64,000 nucleotides of DNA from Rhodospirillales bacterium (GTDB lineage Bacteria > Pseudomonadota > Alphaproteobacteria > Rhodospirillales > JASLLZ01). The notes under the pieces are model-generated. The model was not told where the DNA came from, ran no database searches, and saw nothing but the letters and a program-made list of their open reading frames with translations. The stretch lies in the NCBI GenBank assembly GCA_030746775.1, contig JASLLZ010000002.1, positions 1-64,000 on the forward strand, given 5' to 3'. Position 1 is the stretch's first letter. Each line of letters begins with the position of its first letter. Position numbers and translations under genes: made by a program. This document shows positions 1 through 8,308 of this stretch, piece by piece.

Positions 1-60
1 CTTGCCGTCCACTTCAAAGCCTTCATCCTCCTCGCGTGCGTTATGCTATGGATGCGATGA
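1..60 (+). CDS. Possible 3' end of a transposase gene (partial)
   Basis: The first 20 codons are open from the window edge and end in TGA at 58-60. The tail reads LAVHFKAFILL then ACVMLWMR. From memory, IS5-type transposases often end in a similar hydrophobic stretch closing with a W-x-R motif just before the stop. Only the tail is visible, so the family and intactness cannot be judged. A few tens of bases after the stop should hold the element's terminal repeat, but the partner end is outside the window. It could equally be the end of an unrelated protein. Confidence 0.35.
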   Translation, partial: LAVHFKAFILLACVMLWMR

Positions 61-107
61 ATGTCGATTCAGCCTAGGGCGCGCCGAAACGTAGTGACGT
101 TTCTCGA

Positions 108-602
108 ATGGATCTAGAAACCGCTTCTGAGATTTCGACAATTGCGCAGCAGATCGTAGCAATCGTCGGGATAGGTGCGGCCGGAATCTGGGCCTATTAC
201 CGTTTTGTCAAAGGCCGCAAGTACGCCCCACGACTCACGATCGGTGTATCGGGAACCACAATTGCCAGAGCCGGCTCGACGTTTCTCGTCATCACCGTAA
301 AGGTCCAAAATGTCGGCACTTCGCGCATTGACTTGGCGCAGAAAGGAAGCGGACTGGAGTTGAGCGGCTTAAGTAAGTTGGAAGATGTCGAAGAAGCGGA
401 GAGCGTTCCTGCTCGTCAGCTTGCCACATGGGACATCTTGGAATCGCACAAGTGGGTGGAGCCTCTGGAGACGATCGAGGAGCAACGTCTTATACAATTG
501 GAGGAGATTCCATTTGTAGCTCTTCAACTGTGGCTTCGAGTCGTAACCAATGGCACGGCGGTGGAAACAACACAGATCGTTGAGATGCTCGGTGAACCAT
601 GA
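108..602 (+). CDS. Hypothetical membrane-anchored protein
   Basis: A 164-residue protein of unknown function. Residues about 14-31 form one hydrophobic segment (AQQIVAIVGIGAAGIWAYYR) followed by Lys/Arg residues, so it is probably anchored by its N-terminus with the rest in the cytoplasm. The remaining 130 residues are rich in beta-forming stretches and contain no motif I recognise. No clear ribosome binding site precedes the ATG. The next small gene starts 13 bases after its stop, so the two are probably transcribed together. Confidence 0.6.
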   Translation: MDLETASEISTIAQQIVAIVGIGAAGIWAYYRFVKGRKYAPRLTIGVSGTTIARAGSTFLVITVKVQNVGTSRIDLAQKGSGLELSGLSKLEDVEEAESVPARQLATWDILESHKWVEPLETIEEQRLIQLEEIPFVALQLWLRVVTNGTAVETTQIVEMLGEP

Positions 603-615
603 GGGAGGATCGACC

Positions 616-903
616 ATGATTGTACCGATGGAAATGCCTCGCGGCCACGAAGGGGTCGTCCATCCCCCACTCCATTTCGAGAGGAACGGCGGGGACAAAG
701 TCAAAACACCTAAGATCGAAGACGACAAGGAACGGCAACGACAACGCGAAAAACGACGAAGAGAGAAACTGGAAAAGAACCAATCGACTGGGGACAACAA
801 AGGAAATGATGACCCAACATCGCCGAGAAACGAGTCCCGATGCTGCGACCAGCGAATTTTGATCTGGAACCCAGTATTACTCATGCACGTCGTCGCGACC
901 TGA
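616..903 (+). CDS. Small charged hypothetical protein
   Basis: A 95-residue frame starting at the ATG at 616. The start is chosen because a strong Shine-Dalgarno sequence, GGGAGGA (603-609), lies just upstream. A longer reading from 550 would overlap the preceding gene. The middle third (residues about 32-55) is a run of Lys, Arg, Glu and Gln likely to form a charged helix. The C-terminus is more hydrophobic and has a Cys-Cys pair. No family is recognised. Its placement 13 bases after the membrane-anchored protein suggests a two-gene unit. Confidence 0.45.
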   Translation: MIVPMEMPRGHEGVVHPPLHFERNGGDKVKTPKIEDDKERQRQREKRRREKLEKNQSTGDNKGNDDPTSPRNESRCCDQRILIWNPVLLMHVVAT

Positions 904-958
904 AACAGCATCGGTGATGTGTGGCGCTCCGCGGTGGGTTTTCCAAAGGTTCGCGGCG

Positions 959-1128
959 TGGCCGTAAGCCGGCCTATGGCTTAAGAGTTCACACCGGGGT
1001 GCCCCCGGAGGGATGAAACGGGTGGCGGATTTGGGCGAGGCCTCGAAGGCGGGCAGGTTGGGCCGGGCGATGTTCGATGGGGCCAATCAGCCCTGCTTCA
1101 CCCTCGCCACCGTCTTCATCTTCGCGCC
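959..1128 (+). repeat. Diverged direct repeat, copy A (decayed)
   Basis: This stretch matches 2598-2766 at clearly more than chance. It covers the leader, the GGAGGG ribosome binding site and the first 39 codons of the MFS transporter gene. Conserved blocks include GCCCCCGGAGGGATGAAACG and TTGGGCGAGGCCTC. The match stops abruptly after TTCGCGCC at 1121-1128. Confidence 0.85.
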
Positions 1129-1186
1129 AAATCGCCTCCGCATCCGCTATGATCGGCCACGTTGCACCCGCCATCGTTGGGAATGA
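1013..1186 (+). pseudogene. Truncated copy of the UMF1-type MFS transporter gene
   Basis: The ATG at 1013 begins a 57-codon frame. Its first 39 residues copy the N-terminus of the transporter at 2651 (MKRVADLGEASK against MKRVTDLGEASK, then AMFDGANQP against AMFDWANQP). After residue 39 the similarity ends and the frame runs into unrelated sequence, stopping at 1184-1186 just as the next gene starts. The ribosome binding site is intact and no frameshift is present, so a short peptide could still be made. It would contain less than one complete membrane segment of a transporter. The best reading is a remnant of a gene duplication whose body was deleted. Confidence 0.8.
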
Positions 1187-1188
1187 TG

Positions 1189-1602
1189 ATGAATGAAACA
1201 ATCACCGGGGGCTGCCTGTGCGGAGCGGTTCGATTTGCCTGCTCGGGCAAACCGGGGCCCGCAGTCTACTGCCACTGCGCCGACTGCCGCAAAGGTTCGG
1301 GCAGCGCGTTCCATGTCGGTGTTCCGTTTTCGGCCAAATCCTTCGAGATCGTGTCCGGCACGCCGAAGGGTTTCACCAAGCGGGCGGACTCGGGCCGCGA
1401 ACTCACCCGATACTTCTGCCCCGACTGCGGTTCGCCCCTCTACATTACGTCGGCAAGCCGCCCCGAGTGGATTTTTGCCAAGGCCGGGGCTTTGGACGAC
1501 CCCGAGCGCGTCAAACCAACGAGCCAAATTTGGACCCGTTCTTCCGTTGCTTGGTCGACGATCAAGAAGGGACTGCCAAGCTTTGAGAAAGGCCGGAACT
1601 GA
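1189..1602 (+). CDS. GFA / CENP-V family zinc-binding protein
   Basis: A 137-residue protein of the glutathione-dependent formaldehyde-activating enzyme (GFA) family. The zinc ligands are all present, numbered from the ATG at 1189: Cys9 and Cys11 (GGCLCGAV), Cys28, Cys30 and Cys33 (CHCADC), and Cys77 and Cys80 (CPDCGSPL). Three ATGs in a row (1183, 1186, 1189) make the exact start ambiguous, and an upstream TTG at 1162 is less likely. Family members bind glutathione adducts or have unknown roles. Nothing nearby indicates formaldehyde metabolism. It sits directly after the decayed transporter copy. Confidence 0.85.
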   Translation: MNETITGGCLCGAVRFACSGKPGPAVYCHCADCRKGSGSAFHVGVPFSAKSFEIVSGTPKGFTKRADSGRELTRYFCPDCGSPLYITSASRPEWIFAKAGALDDPERVKPTSQIWTRSSVAWSTIKKGLPSFEKGRN

Positions 1603-1610
1603 TTGAGGCT

Positions 1611-1922
1611 CTAGGCGGCTCTGGCCTCCGGCGCTTCGTACATCGTGGGAGCGCCGAACTCGTCAAAGCTGAACAGTCGAAAGGCTCGATCGCCGTTGTA
1701 GTCGAGCACGCGCAGGTCGTCGCTCTCATGCAGGTCGCGAACCACGACGTTGAAGTGTCCCCCATACCGGGTTTTGGCGACCTCCAAAGGAATTTCATAG
1801 GCGATGAACTTGTCGATTCCCTTCGCGGCGAGCTTCTCCAGCAGGGCCGGCGCCGTTACCGAGTCGTATGAGGTGAGGATTACGAGAGGTCCGCTTCCGG
1901 TGAAAAGAATTAAGGCGATCAT
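1611..1922 (-). CDS. Hypothetical small protein
   Basis: A 103-residue protein when started at the ATG complementary to 1920-1922. An AGGAG lies 8 bases before that ATG, and an upstream in-frame ATG lacks such a site. The N-terminus (MIALILFTGSGPLVILTSYD) is hydrophobic but contains no charged n-region, so it is more likely a buried beta strand than a signal peptide. The body predicts a compact alpha/beta fold of the small GYD or YCII size class. No motif is diagnostic. It converges on the GFA gene, the two stops lying 8 bases apart. Confidence 0.6.
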   Translation of the reverse strand: MIALILFTGSGPLVILTSYDSVTAPALLEKLAAKGIDKFIAYEIPLEVAKTRYGGHFNVVVRDLHESDDLRVLDYNGDRAFRLFSFDEFGAPTMYEAPEARAA

Positions 1923-2169
1923 GATCTGTCTCCTCTTTTCCGACATCTCCAATTTGAACCCGATTCAGGGCTCGATTGCGCCGTGGCGGCAGTCGGCGCG
2001 CGAAAAACAGATGTAGCCCGAGAGGGTTCCAACCTGCCGCCGATCAGCCGGCCGCCGGCATGGATACCGCCTTCGCGCACGGCCGGCACATCGCCTCGAG
2101 GAAAGGCCGCGCGAAGGGGTCCGCCAAGACAGGCGGCCCGGGTCTAGCGAAGGGACTGACGGTCGGCCG

Positions 2170-2448
2170 TCACACTATTTCGTCCGCCATTTCCATCGTG
2201 GCTTCGTCGAACGCGGGCATGGACGATATCTTTCCGTACCCCTGCTTCGTGTACCACAGGCTGAAACCGAGCATGACATAGGGGTCCGACACCTCGACGA
2301 CGTCGATGAAATCGTGGACACCTTGGGTGTAGTAAACGTCCTCGATGGTGATCCCCAGTTCGTCCGCCTTTGCGCGGACCGATTTCATCCTTTCCTTCTG
2401 GCGCCCGATCCAGTCCGGGCCCAGATTCCCCGCCAAGATATACTTCAT
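2170..2448 (-). CDS. GYD-domain-like small protein
   Basis: A 92-residue protein starting at the ATG complementary to 2446-2448, which has AGGAGG 6 bases upstream. A longer frame exists but lacks support. The pattern YYTQGVHDFIDVVEVSDPY is the hallmark of GYD-family proteins (a Y-x-T-x-G-x-x-D core followed by a V-E-x-x-D strand). These are small ferredoxin-like alpha/beta proteins of unknown function. No operon partner: it lies alone between the 1611 gene and the divergent transporter. Confidence 0.7.
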   Translation of the reverse strand: MKYILAGNLGPDWIGRQKERMKSVRAKADELGITIEDVYYTQGVHDFIDVVEVSDPYVMLGFSLWYTKQGYGKISSMPAFDEATMEMADEIV

Positions 2449-2597
2449 GACTGCCTCCTGATCGAGTTGCGGTATCGAAGGTTGCAAGCCAGACAACCAT
2501 TTTATCACGTTGCCTCGGCATCGGCGACCGCGGCGAAACGGGCCCGAAGGCGATACGCAATGCGACACGGCGGCCACCTTTCAGGGGTCGGCGTTGT

Positions 2598-2766
2598 GGC
2601 CGTAAGCAGACCCATGGTTTATATCTACACACCCTTGTGCCCCCGGAGGGATGAAACGGGTGACGGATTTGGGCGAGGCCTCAAAGCTGGGCAAGTTCGG
2701 CTGGGCGATGTTCGATTGGGCCAATCAGCCCTTCTTCACCCTTATCACCACATTTATCTTCGCGCC
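2598..2766 (+). repeat. Diverged direct repeat, copy B (intact gene start)
   Basis: Partner of copy A at 959-1128. It contains the leader, ribosome binding site and first 39 codons of the intact transporter gene at 2651. Confidence 0.85.
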
Positions 2767-4015
2767 CTATTTCGTCTCGTTCGTGGTCGGCGACGCGGTG
2801 CGCGGCCAGGCGCTGTGGGGGTATACGCAAGGCATCGCCGGCGTCGCCGTCGCGCTTATGGCGCCGTTTCTGGGCTCCATCGCCGACGCCGGCGGCCGGC
2901 GCAAGCCATGGATCGGGGCTTTCACGGGGCTTGGCGCCGTCGCGTCGTGCGCCTTGTGGTTCGCCATCCCGGGCGCCGACGCGGGCGGCCTGGTCTTGAC
3001 CATGGCGATGATCGTCGTCGCCACCATCGGCGTCGAGTTCGCCATCGTTTTCAACAACGCCATGCTTCCCAGCCTGACCGGCGAGCGGAACATCGGCCTG
3101 CTGTCGGGGTTCGGCTGGGGCCTCGGCTACGTCGGCGGCCTCCTTGCCCTCATCGTCGTCCTGTTGGGGTTCAGCCTGCCCGAGGCGCCGCTCCTTGGCA
3201 TCGACAAGGCGGCGCACGAACACGACCGGCTGGTCGGGCCGTTGTCGGGCCTGTGGTTGGCGCTGTTCGTCGTGCCCCTGTTCGTCTTCACCCCCGATGC
3301 CGAGAGCCGCGGGCTCCGGCCTCTGGCGGCGGTGCGCCAGGGCGTCGCCACCCTCGTGGAAACGCTTCGCACGCTCGGGCGCTACCGCAACATCGCCCTC
3401 TATCTCGTGGCGCGCATGTTCTATTACGACGGCCAGTCGGCGATCTTCGCTTTCGGCGGCATCTACGCCGCCGGCCTGTTCGGCTGGACGACGACCGAGC
3501 TTGGCCTGTTCGGCATCATCTTGATCGTCTTTGCCGCCGTCGGTGCCTTCGTCGGCGGCTGGCTCGACGACCGGCTGGGCTCGAAGCGGTTCATCACGCT
3601 CGCCGTCTTGGGCTTGATCCTCGGCACGCTGGGCGTGGTTTCGATTGCCGACGGCCGGGCGTTCTTTTTCATGGCCGTAGGCATGCCGACGGCGGCGACG
3701 GGGCTGTTCGCCTCCGAGGCCGAGCGCATTTTCCTCGCCGTCACGGTCGTGCTCGCCGTTTCGGGCGGCCCGGCCCAGGCCGCCAGCCGCACCCTGCTGG
3801 CGCGACTGGCGCCAAGCGCCATGATGGGCGAATTCTTCGGGCTCTATGCGTTGTCGGGCAAGGCGACGGCCTTCATGGCGCCCCTTTCCGTCGCCCTGTT
3901 GACCGAAGTCTTTCACAGCCAGCGCGCCGGCATTGCCGTGGTGCTTGTCTTTCTCGTCGTCGGCCTCGGATTGCTTCTATTCGTCAAGGAGGAACGCGCG
4001 CCGGCGCTCCACTAA
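2651..4015 (+). CDS. MFS transporter, UMF1 / Atg22-like family
   Basis: A 454-residue integral membrane protein with about 12 hydrophobic segments. The N-terminal motif FDWANQPFFTLITTFIFAPY and the later GSIADAGGRRKPWI loop (residues about 77-90) are typical of the UMF1 (Atg22-like) branch of the major facilitator superfamily. Bacterial members are thought to export small metabolites, but their substrates are mostly unknown. A GGAGGG lies almost directly before the ATG. The gene is complete; a truncated relative lies at 1013. A SIS-domain gene follows 64 bases later on the same strand. Confidence 0.88.
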   Translation: MKRVTDLGEASKLGKFGWAMFDWANQPFFTLITTFIFAPYFVSFVVGDAVRGQALWGYTQGIAGVAVALMAPFLGSIADAGGRRKPWIGAFTGLGAVASCALWFAIPGADAGGLVLTMAMIVVATIGVEFAIVFNNAMLPSLTGERNIGLLSGFGWGLGYVGGLLALIVVLLGFSLPEAPLLGIDKAAHEHDRLVGPLSGLWLALFVVPLFVFTPDAESRGLRPLAAVRQGVATLVETLRTLGRYRNIALYLVARMFYYDGQSAIFAFGGIYAAGLFGWTTTELGLFGIILIVFAAVGAFVGGWLDDRLGSKRFITLAVLGLILGTLGVVSIADGRAFFFMAVGMPTAATGLFASEAERIFLAVTVVLAVSGGPAQAASRTLLARLAPSAMMGEFFGLYALSGKATAFMAPLSVALLTEVFHSQRAGIAVVLVFLVVGLGLLLFVKEERAPALH

Positions 4016-4079
4016 ACGTTGAAACCTGGCCTCCGATGATCGACAATCGCCATCCCGGCCGCCAAGGAACCGACGCCCG

Positions 4080-4700
4080 ATGACCTTTCCCGACAAAAAG
4101 TTCGCCGACGTCGCCGCCTACTTCGATGCCTATGCCAAGCGTCTGGCCGCCGCCGCCGCGTCGGTCGACCGCTCCGCCCTGGCCCGGGCGGCGGCCATCC
4201 TGGACGACGCCTACGCGCGCCATGCCGGTGTTTTCGCCTGCGGCAACGGCGGCTCGGCGTCGATCTCCAACCACCTGGTCTGCGACCACCTGAAAGGCGT
4301 TCAGACCGACACCGAGGTCAGGCCCCACGTCCATTCGCTCGCCACCAACATGGAACTCTTGACCGCCATTGCCAACGACCTCAGCTACGATGATGTCTTC
4401 GTCTATCAGCTTCGCACCCTGGCCAAGGCGGGCGATGTTTTGATCACAATCTCGTCGTCGGGCGATTCCGAAAACGTGGTGCGGGCCGCGACGTGGGCGC
4501 AGGGCAACGGGCTCAAAGTGATCGCCTTCACCGGCTTCGACGGCGGCCGCACCGCCGGCCTGGCAACGGCCCATCTGCACGTCGCGGGCGACAACTACGG
4601 CGTCATCGAGGATGCCCACCAGTCCGTGATGCACGTCCTGGCCCAATACCTGCGCCAGGCGCGCATGAACGAAGGCCGGATCGCCCAGCGCAAGTTCTAG
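4080..4700 (+). CDS. gmhA: Sedoheptulose 7-phosphate isomerase-type SIS protein
   Basis: A 206-residue single SIS-domain protein that matches GmhA, which converts sedoheptulose 7-phosphate to glycero-manno-heptose 7-phosphate in the cytoplasm, the first step to activated heptoses. Visible GmhA features are the phosphate loop FACGNGGSASISNHL (residues about 52-66), the ISSSGDSENV motif (about 121-130) and the C-terminal IEDAHQSVMHVL helix that carries active-site His and Glu residues. The length fits the family. No heptose kinase or guanylyltransferase gene is in the window, so a role in making heptose for the surface glycan is an inference. Confidence 0.85.
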   Translation: MTFPDKKFADVAAYFDAYAKRLAAAAASVDRSALARAAAILDDAYARHAGVFACGNGGSASISNHLVCDHLKGVQTDTEVRPHVHSLATNMELLTAIANDLSYDDVFVYQLRTLAKAGDVLITISSSGDSENVVRAATWAQGNGLKVIAFTGFDGGRTAGLATAHLHVAGDNYGVIEDAHQSVMHVLAQYLRQARMNEGRIAQRKF

Positions 4701-4713
4701 GGTAGTTTATTTG

Positions 4714-4736
4714 TACGGCACCGGGCCGGTGCCGTA
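4714..4736. terminator. Hairpin between convergent genes
   Basis: A 9-bp perfect stem (TACGGCACC / GGTGCCGTA) around GGGCC lies in the 44-base gap between the stops of gmhA and purH. It is flanked by A/T-rich tails on both sides (TTTATTTG and TACAAAAAT), but neither strand has a clean U-run immediately after the stem, so efficiency is uncertain. Position and stem strength suggest a bidirectional transcription end. Confidence 0.55.
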
Positions 4737-4744
4737 TACAAAAA

Positions 4745-6316
4745 TCAGTGCCGGAAATGGCGCATGCCGGTTAGGACCATGGCGATGCCGGCGTCGTCGG
4801 CGGCGGCGATGACTTCGTCGTCGCGCATGCTGCCGCCGGGCTGAATGACCGCCGTGGCGCCGGCCTCGATGGCCGCCATCAGGCCGTCGGCGAAGGGGAA
4901 GAAGGCGTCCGACGCGGCCACCGACCCGACCGCCCGGCTTTCCGCCAGCCCCGCCGTCTCGGCGGCCTCGCTTGCTTTCCAGGCCGCGATGCGCGCCGAA
5001 TCGACGCGGCTCATCTGGCCCGCCCCGACGCCGACCGTGGCGCCGTCCTTGGCGTAGACGATGGCGTTCGACTTGACGTGCTTGGCGACCGTGAAGGCGA
5101 AGCGCAAGTCGGCCATCTCGGCGTCGTTTGGCGCGCGCTTGGTGACCACCTTCAAGGCCTCCGCGGTCAGCGCCGCGTCGCGTCCCTGAAGCAAGTAGCC
5201 GCCGGCGAGTGAGCGCAGCACCATCCCGGCGCCGCCCGCATCGGGCATGGCGCCGGTGACCAGCACGCGCAGGTTTTTCTTGGCCGCCAGGACGGCGCGG
5301 GCGTCGGCGTCGATCTCGGGCGCGATGACGACCTCGGCGAACAGCTTGGCGATTTCGCCGGCCGTGGCGCCGTCGAGGGCGCGGTTGACGGCGATGATGC
5401 CGCCAAACGCGCTCACCGGATCGCATGCCAGGGCCTTGGCATAGGCCTGGCCCAGGCTGTCGGCCATGGCCGTCCCACAGGGGTTGGCGTGTTTGATGAT
5501 GGCGCAGGCCGGTGCCTCGAATTCGGCCACCAGTTCGAAGGCGGCGTCGGTGTCGCCCAGGTTGTTGAAGCTCAGTTCCTTGCCTTGGATCTGCTCGGCC
5601 GCCGCCACCCCGGGCCGGGCCTCGCCGCCGACGTAGAGCGCCGCGTCCTGGTGCGGGTTCTCGCCATAGCGCAGGCGCTGTTTCAAGGTGCCGGCGAAGG
5701 CCATGCGGCCGGGGAAAGGCTCGCCAAGGACGCCGTTGAACCAGGTCGCGATGGCGGCGTCGTAGGCCCCCGTTCGGGCATAGGCGGCGGCGGCCAGGCG
5801 GCGGCGGAACTCAAGGCTCGTGGCGCCGTCGCCCGCCGTCATCTCGTCGATCACGGATTGGTAGTCGCCGGGGTCGACGACCACCGTCACCCGGTCGTGG
5901 TTCTTGGCGGCGGCGCGGATCAGGGCCGGGCCGCCGATATCGATGTTTTCGATCGCGGTGGCGAAGTCGGCGCCGCCCGCCACCGTCGCCTCGAAGGGAT
6001 AAAGATTGACCACCAGCAGGTCGATCGGCGCGATGGCGTGGGTTTTCATCGCCGCCGCGTGCTCGGCGTTGTCCTCGATGCCGAGAAGGCCGCCGTGGAT
6101 CGCCGGGTGCAGGGTCTTGACCCGGCCATCCATGATTTCGGGGAAACCGGTGTGGTCGGAGACCTCGGTCACCGGGACGCCGGCGTCGCTCAGGGCCTTG
6201 GCCGAGCCTCCGGTGGACAGAATCTCAACGGCATGCTGAGCCAAAAAGCGGCCGAACTCGGCAAGGCCGCTCTTGTCGGACACCGAGATCAGGGCACGGC
6301 GGATCTTATGGGACAT
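4745..6316 (-). CDS. purH: Bifunctional AICAR transformylase / IMP cyclohydrolase
   Basis: A 523-residue protein covering the last two steps of IMP synthesis. The N-terminal MGS-like IMP cyclohydrolase domain starts [18 protein letters not shown] and includes [12 protein letters not shown] (residues about 30-41). The C-terminal AICAR transformylase domain contains [11 protein letters not shown] (about 272-282), whose Lys-His pair is catalytic, and ends with the conserved [11 protein letters not shown] and a short C-terminal [11 protein letters not shown]. Length and motif order are normal. It is a housekeeping gene at the edge of the polysaccharide region. Confidence 0.97.
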   Translation of the reverse strand: MSHKIRRALISVSDKSGLAEFGRFLAQHAVEILSTGGSAKALSDAGVPVTEVSDHTGFPEIMDGRVKTLHPAIHGGLLGIEDNAEHAAAMKTHAIAPIDLLVVNLYPFEATVAGGADFATAIENIDIGGPALIRAAAKNHDRVTVVVDPGDYQSVIDEMTAGDGATSLEFRRRLAAAAYARTGAYDAAIATWFNGVLGEPFPGRMAFAGTLKQRLRYGENPHQDAALYVGGEARPGVAAAEQIQGKELSFNNLGDTDAAFELVAEFEAPACAIIKHANPCGTAMADSLGQAYAKALACDPVSAFGGIIAVNRALDGATAGEIAKLFAEVVIAPEIDADARAVLAAKKNLRVLVTGAMPDAGGAGMVLRSLAGGYLLQGRDAALTAEALKVVTKRAPNDAEMADLRFAFTVAKHVKSNAIVYAKDGATVGVGAGQMSRVDSARIAAWKASEAAETAGLAESRAVGSVAASDAFFPFADGLMAAIEAGATAVIQPGGSMRDDEVIAAADDAGIAMVLTGMRHFRH

Positions 6317-6394
6317 GGGCGGGCGACCTCGATTTCATAAGCGGGAGCACAGAGGGGATATAGCAAACCCGGCCCCCGTCGGACCAGCGTCATT

Positions 6395-8308
6395 TCACTC
6401 CGATGCATCGGCTCGCCAGGGATCGTATTCCGGCACCAGGGCGCGCATCATCGCCGTGACGCGGTCGGGGTCGGGCCGGCGCGCGGCATCGGCCAGGTCG
6501 GCGATGGCGCGGGCCAGCTCGGCGCCGTCGGCGAGGCGCGGCGACGCCAACAAGATGCCCTTGCATTGAGTCGCCACCAGGGGCTCGCCGCCGTGGAACG
6601 TTTCCTCGGCCAGTTTTTCGCCCGGGCGCGCGCCGACGATGTCGATCTTGATGTCGATCCCGGGGCGCAGGCCGGCCAGGCGGATGACCTGCTTGGCAAG
6701 GTCCAGGATGCGCACCGGCTCGCCCATGTCGAGGACGAAAATCTTGCCCTCGTGGCGCGCCCCTTCGCCGCCCAGGGCCGAGGCCTGGAGGATCAGCTCC
6801 ACGGCCTCCCTGACGGTCATGAAAAAGCGCGTCATGGCGGCATCGGTGACGGTCAGGGGCCCGCCCTGGGCAAGCTGCTTTTGAAACAAGGGCACCACCG
6901 AGCCGGTGGAGCCCAGGACATTGCCGAAGCGGACGGTGACGAAGCGCGTTCCGTCGCCGTTACCCCGTTCGACATCCAAGGCCTGGCAGTAGGACTCGGC
7001 GATGCGCTTGGTGGCGCCCATGACGCTGGTCGGATTGACCGCCTTGTCGGTCGACACCATCACCATCAGCGGCGTTGCCGCCTGGCGGCAGGCGTCGGCC
7101 ACGTTGACGGTGCCGACGACGTTGGTCATGACCCCTTCGGCGGCATTGGTCTCGACCAGGGGCACGTGTTTCAGCGCCGCGGCGTGGAAGACGATGTCCG
7201 GCGCCGCATCGCCGATGAGCCGAATAAGGCGGTCGCGGTCGCGGACGTCGCCCAGTTGGGCATGGCGTGAAATCCCGGGCCGGCGCCCGGCCAACTCCAG
7301 ATCGATGGCATAGAGGTTGAACTCCGAGTTATCGAGGAGCGACAGGTGGGCCGGCGAGAAATCCGCCACCTGGCGCACCAGCTCGCCGCCGATGCTGCCC
7401 CCGGCGCCGGTCACCAGGACGCGCCTGCCTTCGATCAGGCGCCCCATGGCGTCCCGGTCCAGAGGCGTCTGCGGGCGGCCCAGCAGGTCCTCGATGGCGA
7501 CCGGCTTGACTTCCAGTTCGTCGGCGATGCCGCTCTTGAAGTCGGTCAGGCGCGGCAGCCGGGCCAGGGTCATGCCCAGAACCTCGGCGGTGTCCAAAAG
7601 TGCCGCCACCTTGGCCCCTTCGATGTCATCCTTGGTCAGGATCAGGCGTTGCGGGCGGGCGCCCCGTTCGTTCAACGACGCGACGACGCCCGGGATGGCG
7701 TCCAGGGTCCCCAGTACCTCGACGCCGTGGATGCGTTGGCCGACCCGGTTGTGGCGCTCGGAAACGATTCCGGCAATGGAGTAGTTGGCGCCGTGCTGGC
7801 GCGCCAGGGCGCGGATGAACAGTTCGGCGCCGTCTTCCGAGCCGACCAGAAGGACCGGGATGCGGCGCCGGCCTTCTTCCTCCAAACGCCATTCGAAGCG
7901 GCGGTCCTTGATCAAGCGATAGAGAAAGCGTGGCCCGCCCAGCATCGCCATCAAAACGAACCAGTTGATGACCAAGAGCGACCGGGGCAGCGCCTCGAGG
8001 CGCGTCCACAAGAACATGACAAGGAGGAAGAGGAGGACGGCGAGCGTCGTCGAGCGGGCGATCGCCACCAGGTCGTTGAGCGACGCATAGCGCCACACGC
8101 CGCGGTAAAGGCCCATGAACCAAGAGACCGCGGCCGCGACCACGGTGAACAGGACGGTTCCCTGTACCAGGAGCGTCGGCGAGTAGATGTAAAGTTCGTC
8201 GCCAAGCCGAAGATAGAGCGACAGCGCGAACGAGCCCGCCGCCATCACGATGTCGTGGACGAAAGCCATCGAGGGGCGATTCAAACGCGGCAGCCATGAC
8301 GGCATCAT
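6395..8308 (-). CDS. Membrane-bound UDP-HexNAc 4,6-dehydratase (WbpM/CapD/FlaA1-like)
   Basis: A 637-residue protein of the large WbpM-type family that removes water from UDP-GlcNAc (or a related sugar) to give a 4-keto-6-deoxy intermediate. Four hydrophobic segments lie within residues about 14-130, followed by a CoA-binding-like Rossmann domain and then the SDR catalytic domain. The NAD loop VTGAGGSIG is near residue 297. The signature STDKAVNP...VMGATKR (about 419-433) carries the active-site Asp-Lys and the Met that replaces Tyr in this family. Its start overlaps the stop of the upstream reductase by 4 bases. With that gene, the GT4 gene and the WbpL-like gene it forms a set like wbpL/wbpV/wbpM of Pseudomonas aeruginosa. 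Confidence 0.92.
   Translation of the reverse strand: MMPSWLPRLNRPSMAFVHDIVMAAGSFALSLYLRLGDELYIYSPTLLVQGTVLFTVVAAAVSWFMGLYRGVWRYASLNDLVAIARSTTLAVLLFLLVMFLWTRLEALPRSLLVINWFVLMAMLGGPRFLYRLIKDRRFEWRLEEEGRRRIPVLLVGSEDGAELFIRALARQHGANYSIAGIVSERHNRVGQRIHGVEVLGTLDAIPGVVASLNERGARPQRLILTKDDIEGAKVAALLDTAEVLGMTLARLPRLTDFKSGIADELEVKPVAIEDLLGRPQTPLDRDAMGRLIEGRRVLVTGAGGSIGGELVRQVADFSPAHLSLLDNSEFNLYAIDLELAGRRPGISRHAQLGDVRDRDRLIRLIGDAAPDIVFHAAALKHVPLVETNAAEGVMTNVVGTVNVADACRQAATPLMVMVSTDKAVNPTSVMGATKRIAESYCQALDVERGNGDGTRFVTVRFGNVLGSTGSVVPLFQKQLAQGGPLTVTDAAMTRFFMTVREAVELILQASALGGEGARHEGKIFVLDMGEPVRILDLAKQVIRLAGLRPGIDIKIDIVGARPGEKLAEETFHGGEPLVATQCKGILLASPRLADGAELARAIADLADAARRPDPDRVTAMMRALVPEYDPWRADASE

Noticed and set aside
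2314..4083. A long plus-strand frame over the MFS transporter
   Set aside because: Arg/Pro-rich shadow of the transporter in another frame; the transporter itself has a ribosome binding site and family motifs.
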